DNA from: Saccharina japonica
Lineage: Eukaryota; Sar; Phaeophyceae; Laminariales; Laminariaceae
NCBI GenBank assembly: GCA_008828725.1
Contig: MEHQ01003819.1
Span: 82,463-146,462 of the forward strand
DNA length: 64,000 nucleotides
Direction of reading: 5' to 3'
In this document: positions 20,342 through 30,300 of the stretch, piece after piece
How the letters are laid out: the number at the start of each line of letters is the position of its first letter
Position numbering within the stretch: the stretch's first letter is position 1
Notes under the pieces: model-generated
Databases searched by the model: none
What the model saw: the letters and a program-made list of their open reading frames with translations, nothing else
Told to the model about the DNA's origin: nothing
Translations under genes and position numbers: made by a program

Positions 20342-21180
20342 CAAAAACATATGAAAAATGACGGGTTACTCGCGAGTACCTGGATTACCAGAAAAAACTT
20401 AAATTACTGAGTACTCGCGAGTACCTGGAGTACCAAGCGCTGAAATAACTGAGTACTCGCGAGTACCCGGAGTACCAAACGCTGAAGAAATGACGGAGTA
20501 CTCGCGGGTACCTACGTTGAAAAAAAAGCTGAAATGACTGAATATACTCGCTACTCGTAGTATACCTGGACTTCCTATATATAAAATTACTGAGTACTCG
20601 TGAGTATCTGGTGTAACAAGAAATGACTGAGTACTCGCGAGTCACCCAGGGCACAACAAAAAAAACTGATATTACTGAGCACTTGCGAGTAGTAAATTCT
20701 TCCACTTCTCTTGCGGCCGAACGGTGTTTTTTCACCTGTGCACGAGGTTTGTCGGCTGGGATTGGTACTCAGTCAATGACTCGTGAGTGCCACACACAAC
20801 AGTGATTTTGAATGACTCAGTCCCCAGAGTACCAGGTGCTGAAATGACTGTTTACTCGTGAGTACCACCTGGAGTCCTGTACATAAAACCAAAGAACAAT
20901 CACTGAGTACTCGCGAGTACCTGGAGTACCAAAAAAAGTTAAAATTACTGTAGTTGCGAGTACCCGGAGTACGAAACGCTGATGGAATCCCGCTGTACCA
21001 AACGCTGAAGAAATTAAGGAGTACTCGCGGGTGTCTGGAGTACAAAGATATGCTGAAATAATTGAGTATACTCGCGAGTACCCGGAGTTAAAAAAAACCC
21101 CCTGATATTACTGAGTACTCGCGAGTACCTGGAGTACCAAAGCTGAAATTACTGAGTACTCGCGAGTCACCAGAGCACCA
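20342..21180. repeat. Minisatellite of a 14-bp palindrome, GTACTCGCGAGTAC
   Basis: Units of roughly 45-55 bp read ACTGAGTACTCGCGAGTACCTGG, then AGTACCAA and an A-rich spacer with GCTGAAATGA. The core GTACTCGCGAGTAC is its own reverse complement. About a dozen units, several degenerate. Confidence 0.85.
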
Positions 21181-22123
21181 ACAACTATTACCGCAATAAT
21201 TTTGAAATTTGTTTCCCACCCCGGCACCTCGAGTTACCTTTTTTCGTATTACCGTTTCACGTAACGTATATATGAATTATTCTGTTCTCGTAACAGCCAT
21301 CCCATAGTACTGCTGCTGTGCCTGATTGTGGGTACTGGCGTACTCGTACCGGGCCGTTGTTGTCCCTCTTCAAACGAAGCAAGCTTGAAACAGGTATGTA
21401 TACCACTTTGGACGGAAATATAAGGATCGCGTAAAGATTAATATGGAAACCAAGCGGTCCTTGAATTTTCGCCCATAAATGTAGGTTCTACGTTATACGT
21501 AATACTCCGGTTTTCGAGGCATCCAACCGCACCAGCTCACTCTGCTTGCTGGTGCTGTCTATATACTGCTGCAGCCGCACTACCATCATACCACCAAAAA
21601 GAAGACCACTGCTGCATACGCGGTAGTCCTGCTAAATACCACTGCCTCTTCTTCTACTGCTTTGCTTCTTCTGCAGCTGCTGCCGTTGACCATACCGGAG
21701 TGAGGCAAGAGTGGCCAAGGCTACATATACCAGGTATAGGCCTTTGCACTTTGCACCTGCGTCCCTACTACGCTGTTATTTGCTGCTTTCTCGTTGCTCG
21801 CCGAAGATAACCTATAACTCTTGGCTGGGCGATACAGCAGACGGACTAAGTAGCGTTGTTGTGACGTGGTGGGTCTGTGTAGAAGTACTGCAGTAAGCTA
21901 TACCCTGGTACACAATACCGACAGTTGAGGGGGTTACAGCTTCTGGACAGCATGGCTGGGCGACGTGTGCAGGAGTGCCGCACCAGAGTTGTACATAGCG
22001 GTATGGTTGTGGTGATCACAGCAGTTTTTTTTTATCTTATTAGTAGTCTAGACGTCTATTAATAGACTAAATACACCCCTGGTGAATAAATTACAGCAGT
22101 ACTCGTAGTACAGCAGTTAGTAG
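21181..22123. other. Spacer with one Stowaway-like MITE, otherwise nothing seen
   Basis: No gene. Around 21404-21475 are inverted ends TTGGACGGAAATATAAGGATC and the inverse of GGTCCTTGAATTTTCGCCC, similar to the elements at 22402 and 23030. Confidence 0.4.
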
Positions 22124-22300
22124 TGCAGGACACCTATTAATAATAAGAAACAGGCTAATAAGAAAGTCAGGCTGAGATTACGAGGATAATAATAAATTCG
22201 GGAGTCGTTATATTGAAATTAGTGTAGAAAACACCCTCTCTCAAATAAGAAATCCAGGCCTCGACCATAATTCCTGTTTCTTATTAGATGTCCTGTACTG
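22124..22300 (+). mobile_element. MITE family B, copy 1
   Basis: About 177 bp with ends GCAGGACACCTATTAATAAT and TTATTAGATGTCCTGTACTG. It belongs to an eight-copy family with consensus ends CAGTACAGGACACCTAATAAG and a conserved inner CACCCTCTCTCAAATAAG. Several copies are flanked by TA, as in Tc1/mariner elements. Confidence 0.85.
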
Positions 22301-22401
22301 GTGTATTTCTGAGTGCAACCTTGTACCTGGTACAAATATAGCACAAAAACATCGTTAGTATTTTACAGCAGTATTTCTGAATATATACCTAATACAGTAC
22401 A

Positions 22402-22478
22402 CCACTCTGTCCCGAAATATAAGCACCGTTTTAATTACATATTAGCGTACAAAATGTGCTTATAGTTTGGGACAGGTG
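22402..22478. mobile_element. Stowaway-like MITE
   Basis: Inverted ends CTCTGTCCCGAAATATAAGCAC and GTGCTTATAGTTTGGGACAG, about 77 bp with no coding. The pattern is of the Tc1/mariner Stowaway kind. Confidence 0.65.
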
Positions 22479-23029
22479 ATATTACCAGTATTGTTTATGA
22501 CATTTTTACTATTAAATAGTGTATTTTTGAACACCATATTATATACCTCTGGCTGTCCGGAATTTGAGAACCATATTATTGGAGGAGCTGCAGCGTCTGG
22601 ACAGCGTGTCAAGGAGACGGATGCACTCGTGCCGGCACCAGAGGTGTATCGTAGATGTATGCATGGCTGTCGCCTTCGTGCGACTTCAGCAGTATGATTA
22701 CGCGTATAATACAATATTACCAGGTATGGCTCTGAGTGTAGCCAACCGGAGCACAACTACTGCTGGACATCGTAATACAGACCGTGGCCCTTTTTAAGGA
22801 AACCTCCTGCGTTCGGTGTTGAAGGTCCGTTATACAGCAACGTACCTTATCAAAGTTGGGGCCGGTCCCTTCCAATTCCAATCAGGGCCGGGCAACAACG
22901 GCGGTAAAAGTATACTGGTAATAGTAAGCGGATTTTTTAGGTCCTTTATATACGTATCATAGCGTTTTCCCTTATCGCGAGGCCGCTTACAAGGGGCTAC
23001 GACCCACTCGGTACTTTAATACTATATAC
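22479..23029. other. No supported gene
   Basis: Short frames only; no repeat seen. Confidence 0.3.
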
Positions 23030-23112
23030 CACTCTGTCCGGAAATGTAAGGGACCGTTTCGCCAGTCGTATTTACAATTTACAATAACGTATTCCTCTAC
23101 ATTTCCGGATTG
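23030..23112. mobile_element. Stowaway-like MITE, second copy
   Basis: Inverted ends CTCTGTCCGGAAATGTAAGGG and CTCTACATTTCCGGATTGAG. Confidence 0.6.
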
Positions 23113-23768
23113 AGTGACACGTAGATGGCAAATGGAATAATAACACAGAGGCCGTCCCTCGTATATATAATATGTATATATGATACCGGTATAATATATA
23201 CTCGCACAAGCGTAAACATAGTCGTTCTGTACCAGCGGTTCTTTCCTTGCAGTAACATCGGTAACAAAACAAATTGTTGGGCGATATTCTTGTGTTACCC
23301 GTAACACCTGTAACGAATTTGAGGTAACTAAATAAACTTCGTATTATTAATAGTTACCTGTACGCACGTACATATTTATATAACATTCATTTGGCAAATT
23401 ACGTACTATTAATAATCGGATGTTCATATTTTTTTCCGTTGGATGCGGAGATTCGCGAAAATATTGTTGTTGGTGCTGGTTGTTGTTGTTGTTGTTGTTG
23501 TTTTTACATTAACCCATCGCCAAAAACCACAGAACATGCTCCGAAAAAAATCTGTAGTGGAAGAATACCCCACGATAAATTACGAAAAACATATATTCGT
23601 GCCAGTAGAAAGTACAAGGCAGTCCGATGCACATCATAAAAATTGAAGCACATCGTAAATCCGAAGTAATTATAGATGAAATCAAAGAAAAAGGGAAGAG
23701 GGGAAAAAATAAAAATACCAGAAAAATACGAAGAAAAAAGGCGAAACATGTTTTGTTCTCTCCATATA
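23113..23768. other. AT-rich spacer, no gene seen
   Basis: Contains a short (GTT)n tract near 23470-23500 and Lys-rich chance frames. Confidence 0.3.
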
Positions 23769-23944
23769 CAGCAGGACGCCTATTAATAGTAAGAAACAGG
23801 AAATATGGTCCCAGGCTGGATTTCTTATTTGAGAGAGGGTGCTTTCTGCACTAATTTCAATATAACGACGCCCGAATTTCTTATTTCCCTCTTAATCTCA
23901 GCCTGGCTTTCTTGTTAGCCTGTTTCTTATTAGGGGTCCTGTAC
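23769..23944 (-). mobile_element. MITE family B, copy 2
   Basis: Minus-orientation member with inner GAGAGAGGGTGCTTTCTGC and end TTAGGGGTCCTGTACT. Confidence 0.85.
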
Positions 23945-24526
23945 TATAATAGTTGTACCGGATGTACATCCTGCATGAGGACATGTAAGACCCGTAAATA
24001 CGCGCGATCGAAGTATCACACTCAGCGTAGCAAATATTATATATATGAGTTTCGACGAAATCCACGATCTCAGAGCTAGCTGTCGTTTTTTTCGTTTTAT
24101 AATTGGCTCAAAGTGTGTAGGTGTACCTATTTTTGGCTAATGCCCTATACAACATGTCACGACGCCGACGAACGCGAGAAAGATGGAGACATCGCGAAAA
24201 CCGAGCAACAGCAGCAGTGGCAACGCTGCACCCTTTGCGTTCAAACTGGAGGCATGTTCGGCGGCAGGGGGGGGGGTTGACCCTGTAGCGCATTATGGGA
24301 GACCCCCGCTGAAATGGGGAGACCCCCCCCCCAATGGGAGACCCCCCCCCCCCCCCATATCGATCGGACCCTCGTGGCCACGGCTTCCGTTTGGGCTCCT
24401 GCCCTGAGCAAGGTGTTGTTCTTCCTGCTGCTTACAGCAGCAATACGTAGTGGTCCCTTTATAGTGCCGGTTGCCCGCCATATTGCCCGTGGAGTCGCCT
24501 GGCACAGATGGGATTCGCCAGTGTGG
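23945..24526. other. Spacer with C/G homopolymer block
   Basis: No gene. At 24268-24357 four runs of 5-14 C or G are joined by short spacers (GGGAGACCCC units). They could form G-quadruplex or i-motif structures, or be length-error prone. Confidence 0.35.
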
Positions 24527-24598
24527 CAGTGCGCGGAGTAGTGCCGGTTGCTGCTACGTATAGTGCCGGCATTTTTCTCTGGTGCATACCGGCACTAT
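24527..24598. repeat. Dispersed repeat, copy 1 (partner at 52687-52755)
   Basis: Shares GCGGAGTAGTGCC(G/C)GTTGC and CTGGTGCATACC(G) with 52687-52755. Internal GTGCCGG motifs are inverted around CTGGTGCATACC. Confidence 0.6.
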
Positions 24599-24689
24599 AG
24601 AGAGACCGGCACTATGGAGGGACCATTACTGCTGATGTACCTCCTATGAATATAATACATACCAGGGTACCATTTTTTGCTTTTCTACC

Positions 24690-24784
24690 TTAACCCCTTA
24701 AGAACTGGTCCCACGAATTTGGGGACAAACTGCTTATAATTAGCGTGGGGAATTTTTTCATTTTTTCAGTTCTGAATGGGTTAA
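24690..24784. mobile_element. piggyBac-like TTAA MITE, copy 1
   Basis: An 87-bp body between two TTAA sites (24690-24693 and 24781-24784). Ends are CCCCTTAAGAACTGG and CAGTTCTGAATGGG; inner TTTGGGGACAAACTGCTTATAATTAGCGTGGGG (in parts) is shared with the copy at 33752-33832. TTAA duplication and CCC ends are the piggyBac signature. Confidence 0.75.
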
Positions 24785-25278
24785 GTCGTGGGAGGTTTTA
24801 CCGTCAACGGCTTTGTGGGCTTAGAACGACGCCAATAATTGCTTGATTATTGGACTAACATGTCATGATTTTACGATATTAATAGTAACATATACGTTAT
24901 AGTTGATCGTTTGCATTAAATTGTAATACTTGTGGCCTACCAGCACGTATCATATGAGAGAAAATGTGGAGGAAGGGGCCATAAACGAGCATGCAAATTC
25001 CCATTCGGGCAGTTGGCGCCGGTATCTATGAAACCTATCGGCGAAACCCGTCGAAAACGACCAAAATTGTGTAGTACCAGCTATATTATTCATTATGAGT
25101 CACGACTAAAACCACCTCGATTTTGCCCAAACAATCAACCATCAAATCAACTCCGAAAACGGGTTGATGTTTAATTAAACATATAATGTGTAGGTATACT
25201 ATTATATTAATGTAATATATACGTGGCATATATACTACTGGAACTGCTGTGCATGTGTGGTTCCTTGGTACATATCTT
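24785..25278. other. AT-rich spacer, no gene seen
   Basis: Short frames only. Confidence 0.3.
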
Positions 25279-25724
25279 CTTTTTTTTTTTCCATCCCAAC
25301 TATCTTCGCCCTTCTTTTTTCTCTCCTCCTAGTCATAACTCAGATCCAGGGTCCCACAGTAGGCTCTCCTCCCCCCCCCCCACTACGGTACGTGCCTTGC
25401 ATTTTTATCTCGAGAACTTAAGCACTTACTTCCCTCGCCGACTCTTCTAGTCGAACCGTGCCCACCCACGCTGCAATAGGCGCTCTCGACAGGTGGTATC
25501 ACTTGAGCATACAAATCTCCTTACGAAGACTCGAACCCCCGACATCAACCTTAGCAGTCTTCCTGGCTAACTGCTATTAACTACGGAGGACCATAGTAAA
25601 TATCATATAATAGGACCGAATATTGTTAGCAAACATACGGAAATATATAGGCTTTTGTCTATACCATAGGTCCTATTTACTAGTGTTTACTATGGCCCCC
25701 CGTAATAGACCACCGGGGCGATGT
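25279..25724 (-). mobile_element. tRNA-derived SINE, copy 4, split by MITE family E
   Basis: Body and tail lie at 25279-25576. The tRNA-like head continues after the insert at about 25708-25724 (GACCACCGGGGCGAT). Removing the insert restores GGCTAACTGCTAGACCACCGGGG, which resembles the intact copy at 56681. Confidence 0.8.
25577..25705. mobile_element. MITE family E, copy 1, nested in SINE at a TA site
   Basis: 129 bp flanked by TA on both sides (25575-25576, 25706-25707). Inverted ends TTAACTACGGAGGACCATAG and CTATGGCCCCCCGTAA. Inner TAGGACCGAATATTGTTAG is shared with 50390-50495 and 53090-53168. Confidence 0.75.
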
Positions 25725-25747
25725 GTGTGGGTTTTACCGGTATTTTT

Positions 25748-25922
25748 GTTTTTTAATTTTTTTTTTTGTCCATCCCATTTATTATCTTCGCCCTTCTTTT
25801 TCTCTATCCTTCTTAGTCGTGACTCATATCCGGGGTCACTAAGTAGGCTCTTCTCCCCCCCCCCCACTACGGTACTTGCCTTGCATTTTTATCGCGAGAA
25901 GATTTCAGCACTTTCTTCCCTC
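25748..25922 (-). mobile_element. tRNA-derived SINE, copy 5, 3' half only
   Basis: Poly-T tail, GTCCATCCCATTTATTATC and body down to CTTCCCTCG. The tRNA-like head is absent (5' truncation). Confidence 0.8.
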
Positions 25923-25944
25923 GGTATACGGCCAATCCAATATG

Positions 25945-26540
25945 ATTATGGGCCATCCCACCACGAACCGCGAAGCAGACCAGGCGCGTATCTGCCACGG
26001 AATGTCTAGATACTGCCATCATGGGGGTCCGGTATGCCCGGTGTATTCGTCGTGTGCTGTCTTTGCCGTCACGAACTTCGAAGTGCTGCCGGGATGTATC
26101 TGCCATGAAAGGCCTAGATGCTGTCATGGGGGTGATCTGATGCGCTCGGTTTGTTCGACGTTTGCTGTCTTGCCATCACGAACCGCCATATGCATCAGGG
26201 ACGCATGAAAGGTCTACATGCGTACTTCTCGTAACATGATGGGGATCTGATATGCCGGGTGCGTTAATATTTTTCTGTCCTTCCCATCACGAACCGTGGA
26301 GTGCATCAGGGGTGCATCTGCCACTCCTGACATCTTTGGCCACGAAAGGTCTACCTGGTAGATGGTAACGTGCTGGCGATCTCATACGCCCAGTGTGTTC
26401 AACGTTTGACGTCCTTCCCATCGCGAACCTCGAAGTGCATCAGCGATGCTTCTGCTGCGAAAGCTCTAGACAATCGTTCGGCGTGGGCATCATGACGTGC
26501 CCGGTGTGTTCATACTTCCCATCACCAATCACGAAGAGAT
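25945..26540. repeat. Degenerate tandem satellite, unit about 115-130 bp
   Basis: Five diverged units recur with CATCACGAACC(G/T)CGAAGTGC, GCATCTGCCACGAAAGGTCTA, and GATCTGATATGCCCGGTGTG followed by TTCAACGTTTGCTGTCC. Confidence 0.75.
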
Positions 26541-26589
26541 TCTTGATTGAGTCGAATCGCCCAATTGACGCCCCGCCGCATCTGTGTAT

Positions 26590-26860
26590 GATGCATGCTA
26601 TGATAGAGGTGCACCATGTTTTTGCCTTATAAGGGTGGTCACTTATCACTCGAGGAGCTCTATACCTCACCCAAAAAGTGATTTCGGAGGAAGATAAAAG
26701 TGTTCGTGCCCGATGAACATTCCCATGGCCTTAAGTAAAAAAACGAAAAATGGTGCAAAACAAAAACGGAAATTCAGGCTTGTTTGGGGTCAGGAGGCCC
26801 GCCATTCAGAAAACGTTTCAGCCAAAAAGTGTCACTGGGACCACGATCGTAGTATTCGTT
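26590..26860 (+). mobile_element. MITE family A, copy 1
   Basis: Left end GATGCATGCTATGATAGAGGT, then CACTCGAGGAGCTCTATACCTC, GGAAGATAAAAGTG, GATGAACA and CATTCAGAAAACGTTTCAGCC. The right end is degraded. Family ends are GACGCATGCTACGATAGAGG and its inverse; length is about 245-280 bp. Confidence 0.85.
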
Positions 26861-27383
26861 GTATACGGCACGTACATGTCTACAGGTAGGCCATCAGTAA
26901 GCGATGTTAGGCTGCAGAGCTCGTGGTGGAGCTGTGGGCATGGACATTTGGCCAAATGGAGCTCGTAGTGCTCTCTCTATGCGTGCCACTCATGTGGGTG
27001 TGGTCTCATGCGGGAGCAACGGGGTTTTCTTGAACAGAGTTTTACCATGGAACATAATAATGTGGAGATGCGATGGGTTATGTACATATACTTTTATTTT
27101 GCTCGCTAAAGAGGACAAAGCACCAAATTGAACGCGCGTCTGAAGGGGCAAGTATTGTCATTAATTCTTGCCTATAAGGATGGGGACAGAGATCTGCCAT
27201 GCGCTTTTCGGCCGCAAGAAGAAGAAGAATTTGTATTTGCAAATCAACGTGTCATTTACACTCTGCCACAAAGTCTCAACACCCGTGATTCCCCTCAAAT
27301 GTCCCCATCGTGCAGGCTATCACACCCTGAGCAGGAGTCGGAGTCGCCATCTGCCGTAAACGTTCGCCCCAACGCCCGCCAAA
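26861..27383. other. 5' flank of the LNR gene, no separate gene seen
   Basis: No repeat recognised. Frames here are shadows or chance. Core promoter elements cannot be assigned. Confidence 0.3.
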
Positions 27384-30300
27384 ATGAAGGCCCAACGCTA
27401 CCACTCCCTCGGCCTCGCGGTCCTGGGTTCCTTGCTGGTACTTCTTTCTGGCAGCAACGTTGCTGCCATGAGCAGTTCCAGTTCCCCATTGTTGGATTGC
27501 ACGGAGGCATCCAGCGCCGACGGTGACTGCGACATGGACAACAACACGGAGGAATGCGGTAAGTTGGAGTGCCTGCGGCAGGTTGGAGTTGACAGGTTGG
27601 AGTTTCTCGAGCAGAAGAAGGCTGGGGAACTAACTCAATTCAATGGGACGCCAGGATATAAAGAGCATGCTACGGTAGAGGTGCACCTGCGTACAGGACA
27701 TTTTTCTGAGGGTGGTCACTTGAGGGGCTCTATACTGTTCTCACCCGAAAAATGTTTTTTGGGGGGGGAAAAGAAAAGTGCTACGAATCCGAGATGCACA
27801 ATCCTGCGGCCTTATATACGTATAAAGCGAAAAATAGTGCAAAAACAAAAAAGAAACTACGACGATTTTGGGTTAAGAAACCCTGTCGTTCCGAAAAAAA
27901 ATAGGACAAATATATATACTACATCTATCCTAGCACGCGTCATTAACACGGCAGGGGAAACATTGTCGGAAACTTTACACGTGGAAAATTGTACAGTGGT
28001 AGAACTGTCGGAAAATGTTTAGCTTTGTTTCGCATTGCTAGATTTTTCCCTGCTGTAAAAAGCCCGAGGACCACGCTGTACATATAAGCCCAAGGAGCTT
28101 GGCCCGTCAGCATGGGTCTAATTCCACAAGATACACTTTTGTCCGTGGAGGGTATCGGCCTGTACGGTCGTCTTCGAGCAATCGTCCGGCACTCGTTCGC
28201 CTCAATGTTTGCGTGGTTCCTATCACAGCTGACGTGTCACTGATGGACTACCAGCACAGGTAGAGAGGTACATTCACGGGGGTTGCGATTGGGGTTACGG
28301 TATGAACCGAGCGGCCCACATAAACACCGACGCAAGTGCTACGGTAGCGGTACGAGTAGCTCCCAATATTCCCGAGGCACGTCACTCGAGGAGGTCTTTT
28401 TCCCCACCCATAAACTGACGAAAATAAAAATCAAGATACAGATATTCCCATTGACCTAGGTGGAAGACCAATGATGCTATGAAAAAAGCAAGAATGACAT
28501 TTCGAAGACACTGGAAAGTTCCTTAGTTTAGGCGAAGCTTACAATATTTAGCCTTCCAGGGATAGCGCCTTATGTTCATGAGGATCCTCACTTAATTGTA
28601 GAATAGGAGCTCTGTACCTCACTCACTCAAAAAGTGGATTTTGATAAGGCAACACAGGATAGGACACCTAATAAGAAACAGGAACGCTGGTTGCCCAGGC
28701 TGGATTTCTTATTTTAGAGAGAGGGTGGTTTCTTCACTTATTTCAAGATAACGACCCTATAATGTATTACCATCTGCTGACGCATGCTACGATAGAGATG
28801 CACTTTGTTGTTTCTTAGGGTGGTCACTTGAGGAGCTCTATACCCCGCCCAAAAACTGATTTTTGATGAAAAATAAAAAGTGCTACCCAATGAACAATCC
28901 CATGGCCTAACGATACGAAAATATTGCAACACAAAAAACGAAATACTAACGATTTTGGGTTAAGGTGTGATTCCCTTCATCCAGAAAGGTTTTCAGCCGA
29001 AAAATGCTCCCTCTATCGTAAGCACGCGTACTTATTTTAAATATCAGCCTGGCTTTCTTATTAGCCTGTTTCCTATTAGCCTGTTTCTTACTAGCGTGTT
29101 TCTTATTAGGTGTCCTGTACTGTAGCGCAGCTCGATGAACGACGCCAAAGCCTACGTTGACATGTCTCGAACAGCCTTTCGCCAAGTGTCCATGGTTTTC
29201 CAACGAAACTGGGTTAAGGAGCTTGGTCAGTCGAAAAACATCTCACCGAAAAGTGCTATAAGGCATTGCCCTTGCGTGGCACGCCTCAGGAGCCCCGTGA
29301 GCCAGACATTGTTTTGCCCAAACTTGCTATCTCTATCTTAGCACGCGTCCACCATACCATACCATCGTGTGGAAATAGAGTACCGTAGCTTCCGCCGGGC
29401 GCGTTGAAGGTGGGTGGGTGGGGGTGGGCGGGGTGTGATTCGCAGTCCACTGGTATCCTTTAGTAGCCAGAAGCCAGAAATCGGAGCGTGAGGGGCAAAC
29501 GTTCTGCGTCTCCGGGTCATGTTGGAAATCTGTGGGATACATTGTAGAGGGAAAAGTAGAACCGTCAATTATAGGACCAGGTACTCAGTCTTTCTAAAAC
29601 ACGTCTTCACGTCCACGTTGGAATTGTGTCTAAAACTATAACATTTTGTATTCGCGCAGCGCTGTTCTTGGAGTGTGCTGGTTGCTGGTATCCCGTCAAG
29701 TAAACACACCCGTTTAACGAAACCTGTGACGAAACTTGGACGGACCAACTTGAAGTCACTCTGTAATAAATTGCTGTACACTTACGGCATCCACCGTCTA
29801 ATCTTTACCTAAATTGTACACTATGCTTCGCTAACCCTCGTCATTGTCGGTGTCTCACTATTGCCATTTTTTTCTGTCCCCATACCAGGTTATGACGGTG
29901 GCGATTGCTGCGAGTGCACCTGCGTTAGCACCACGCAGTACGTTTGCGGCGTGCGCGCCGGGTTCTCATGTCTCGACCCCAGCGCCTCTTGCTTCGTCGA
30001 CGCTGCCACAGCATCTCCTGCAAGCGATAGCTTTCTAGATGGAACTTTGACACCCACCCCGGCAGCCATCTTGACGGAAGCGCCGACGATCACCGCGTCG
30101 ACGGAAGCGCCGTTGATCGCCACCTCGACGGAAGCGCCGTCGATCACCACCCCAGCAGAAGAAACAGCGACGACCTTCCCAACAGCAGGGAATTCGACAG
30201 CCTCTTCGTGCATCCCCGCTTCTTTGGCGGACGGCAGCTGCGATTCGGAAAACAACAACGAGGAATGCGGTGAGTTGCGTTCGGTACCGGTTTATGTCAC

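Larger units (their letters stand above)
27559..29888 (+). other. Intron 1 of the LNR gene, filled with MITEs
   Basis: 2330 bp, GT-AG. It holds family A at 27664-27941 and family B at 28654-29122, the latter split by another family A copy at 28779-29031. A fragment like a family A right end lies near 29210-29280. The rest is unassigned. Confidence 0.75.

Noticed and set aside
20342..21180. CRISPR-like array
   Set aside because: Repeats are palindromic and degenerate, spacers are A-rich and similar to one another, and the genome is eukaryotic.
24268..24357. Functional G-quadruplex regulatory site
   Set aside because: The C/G runs could form one, but nothing nearby (gene start, repeat end) ties it to a function, and run lengths may be sequencing errors.
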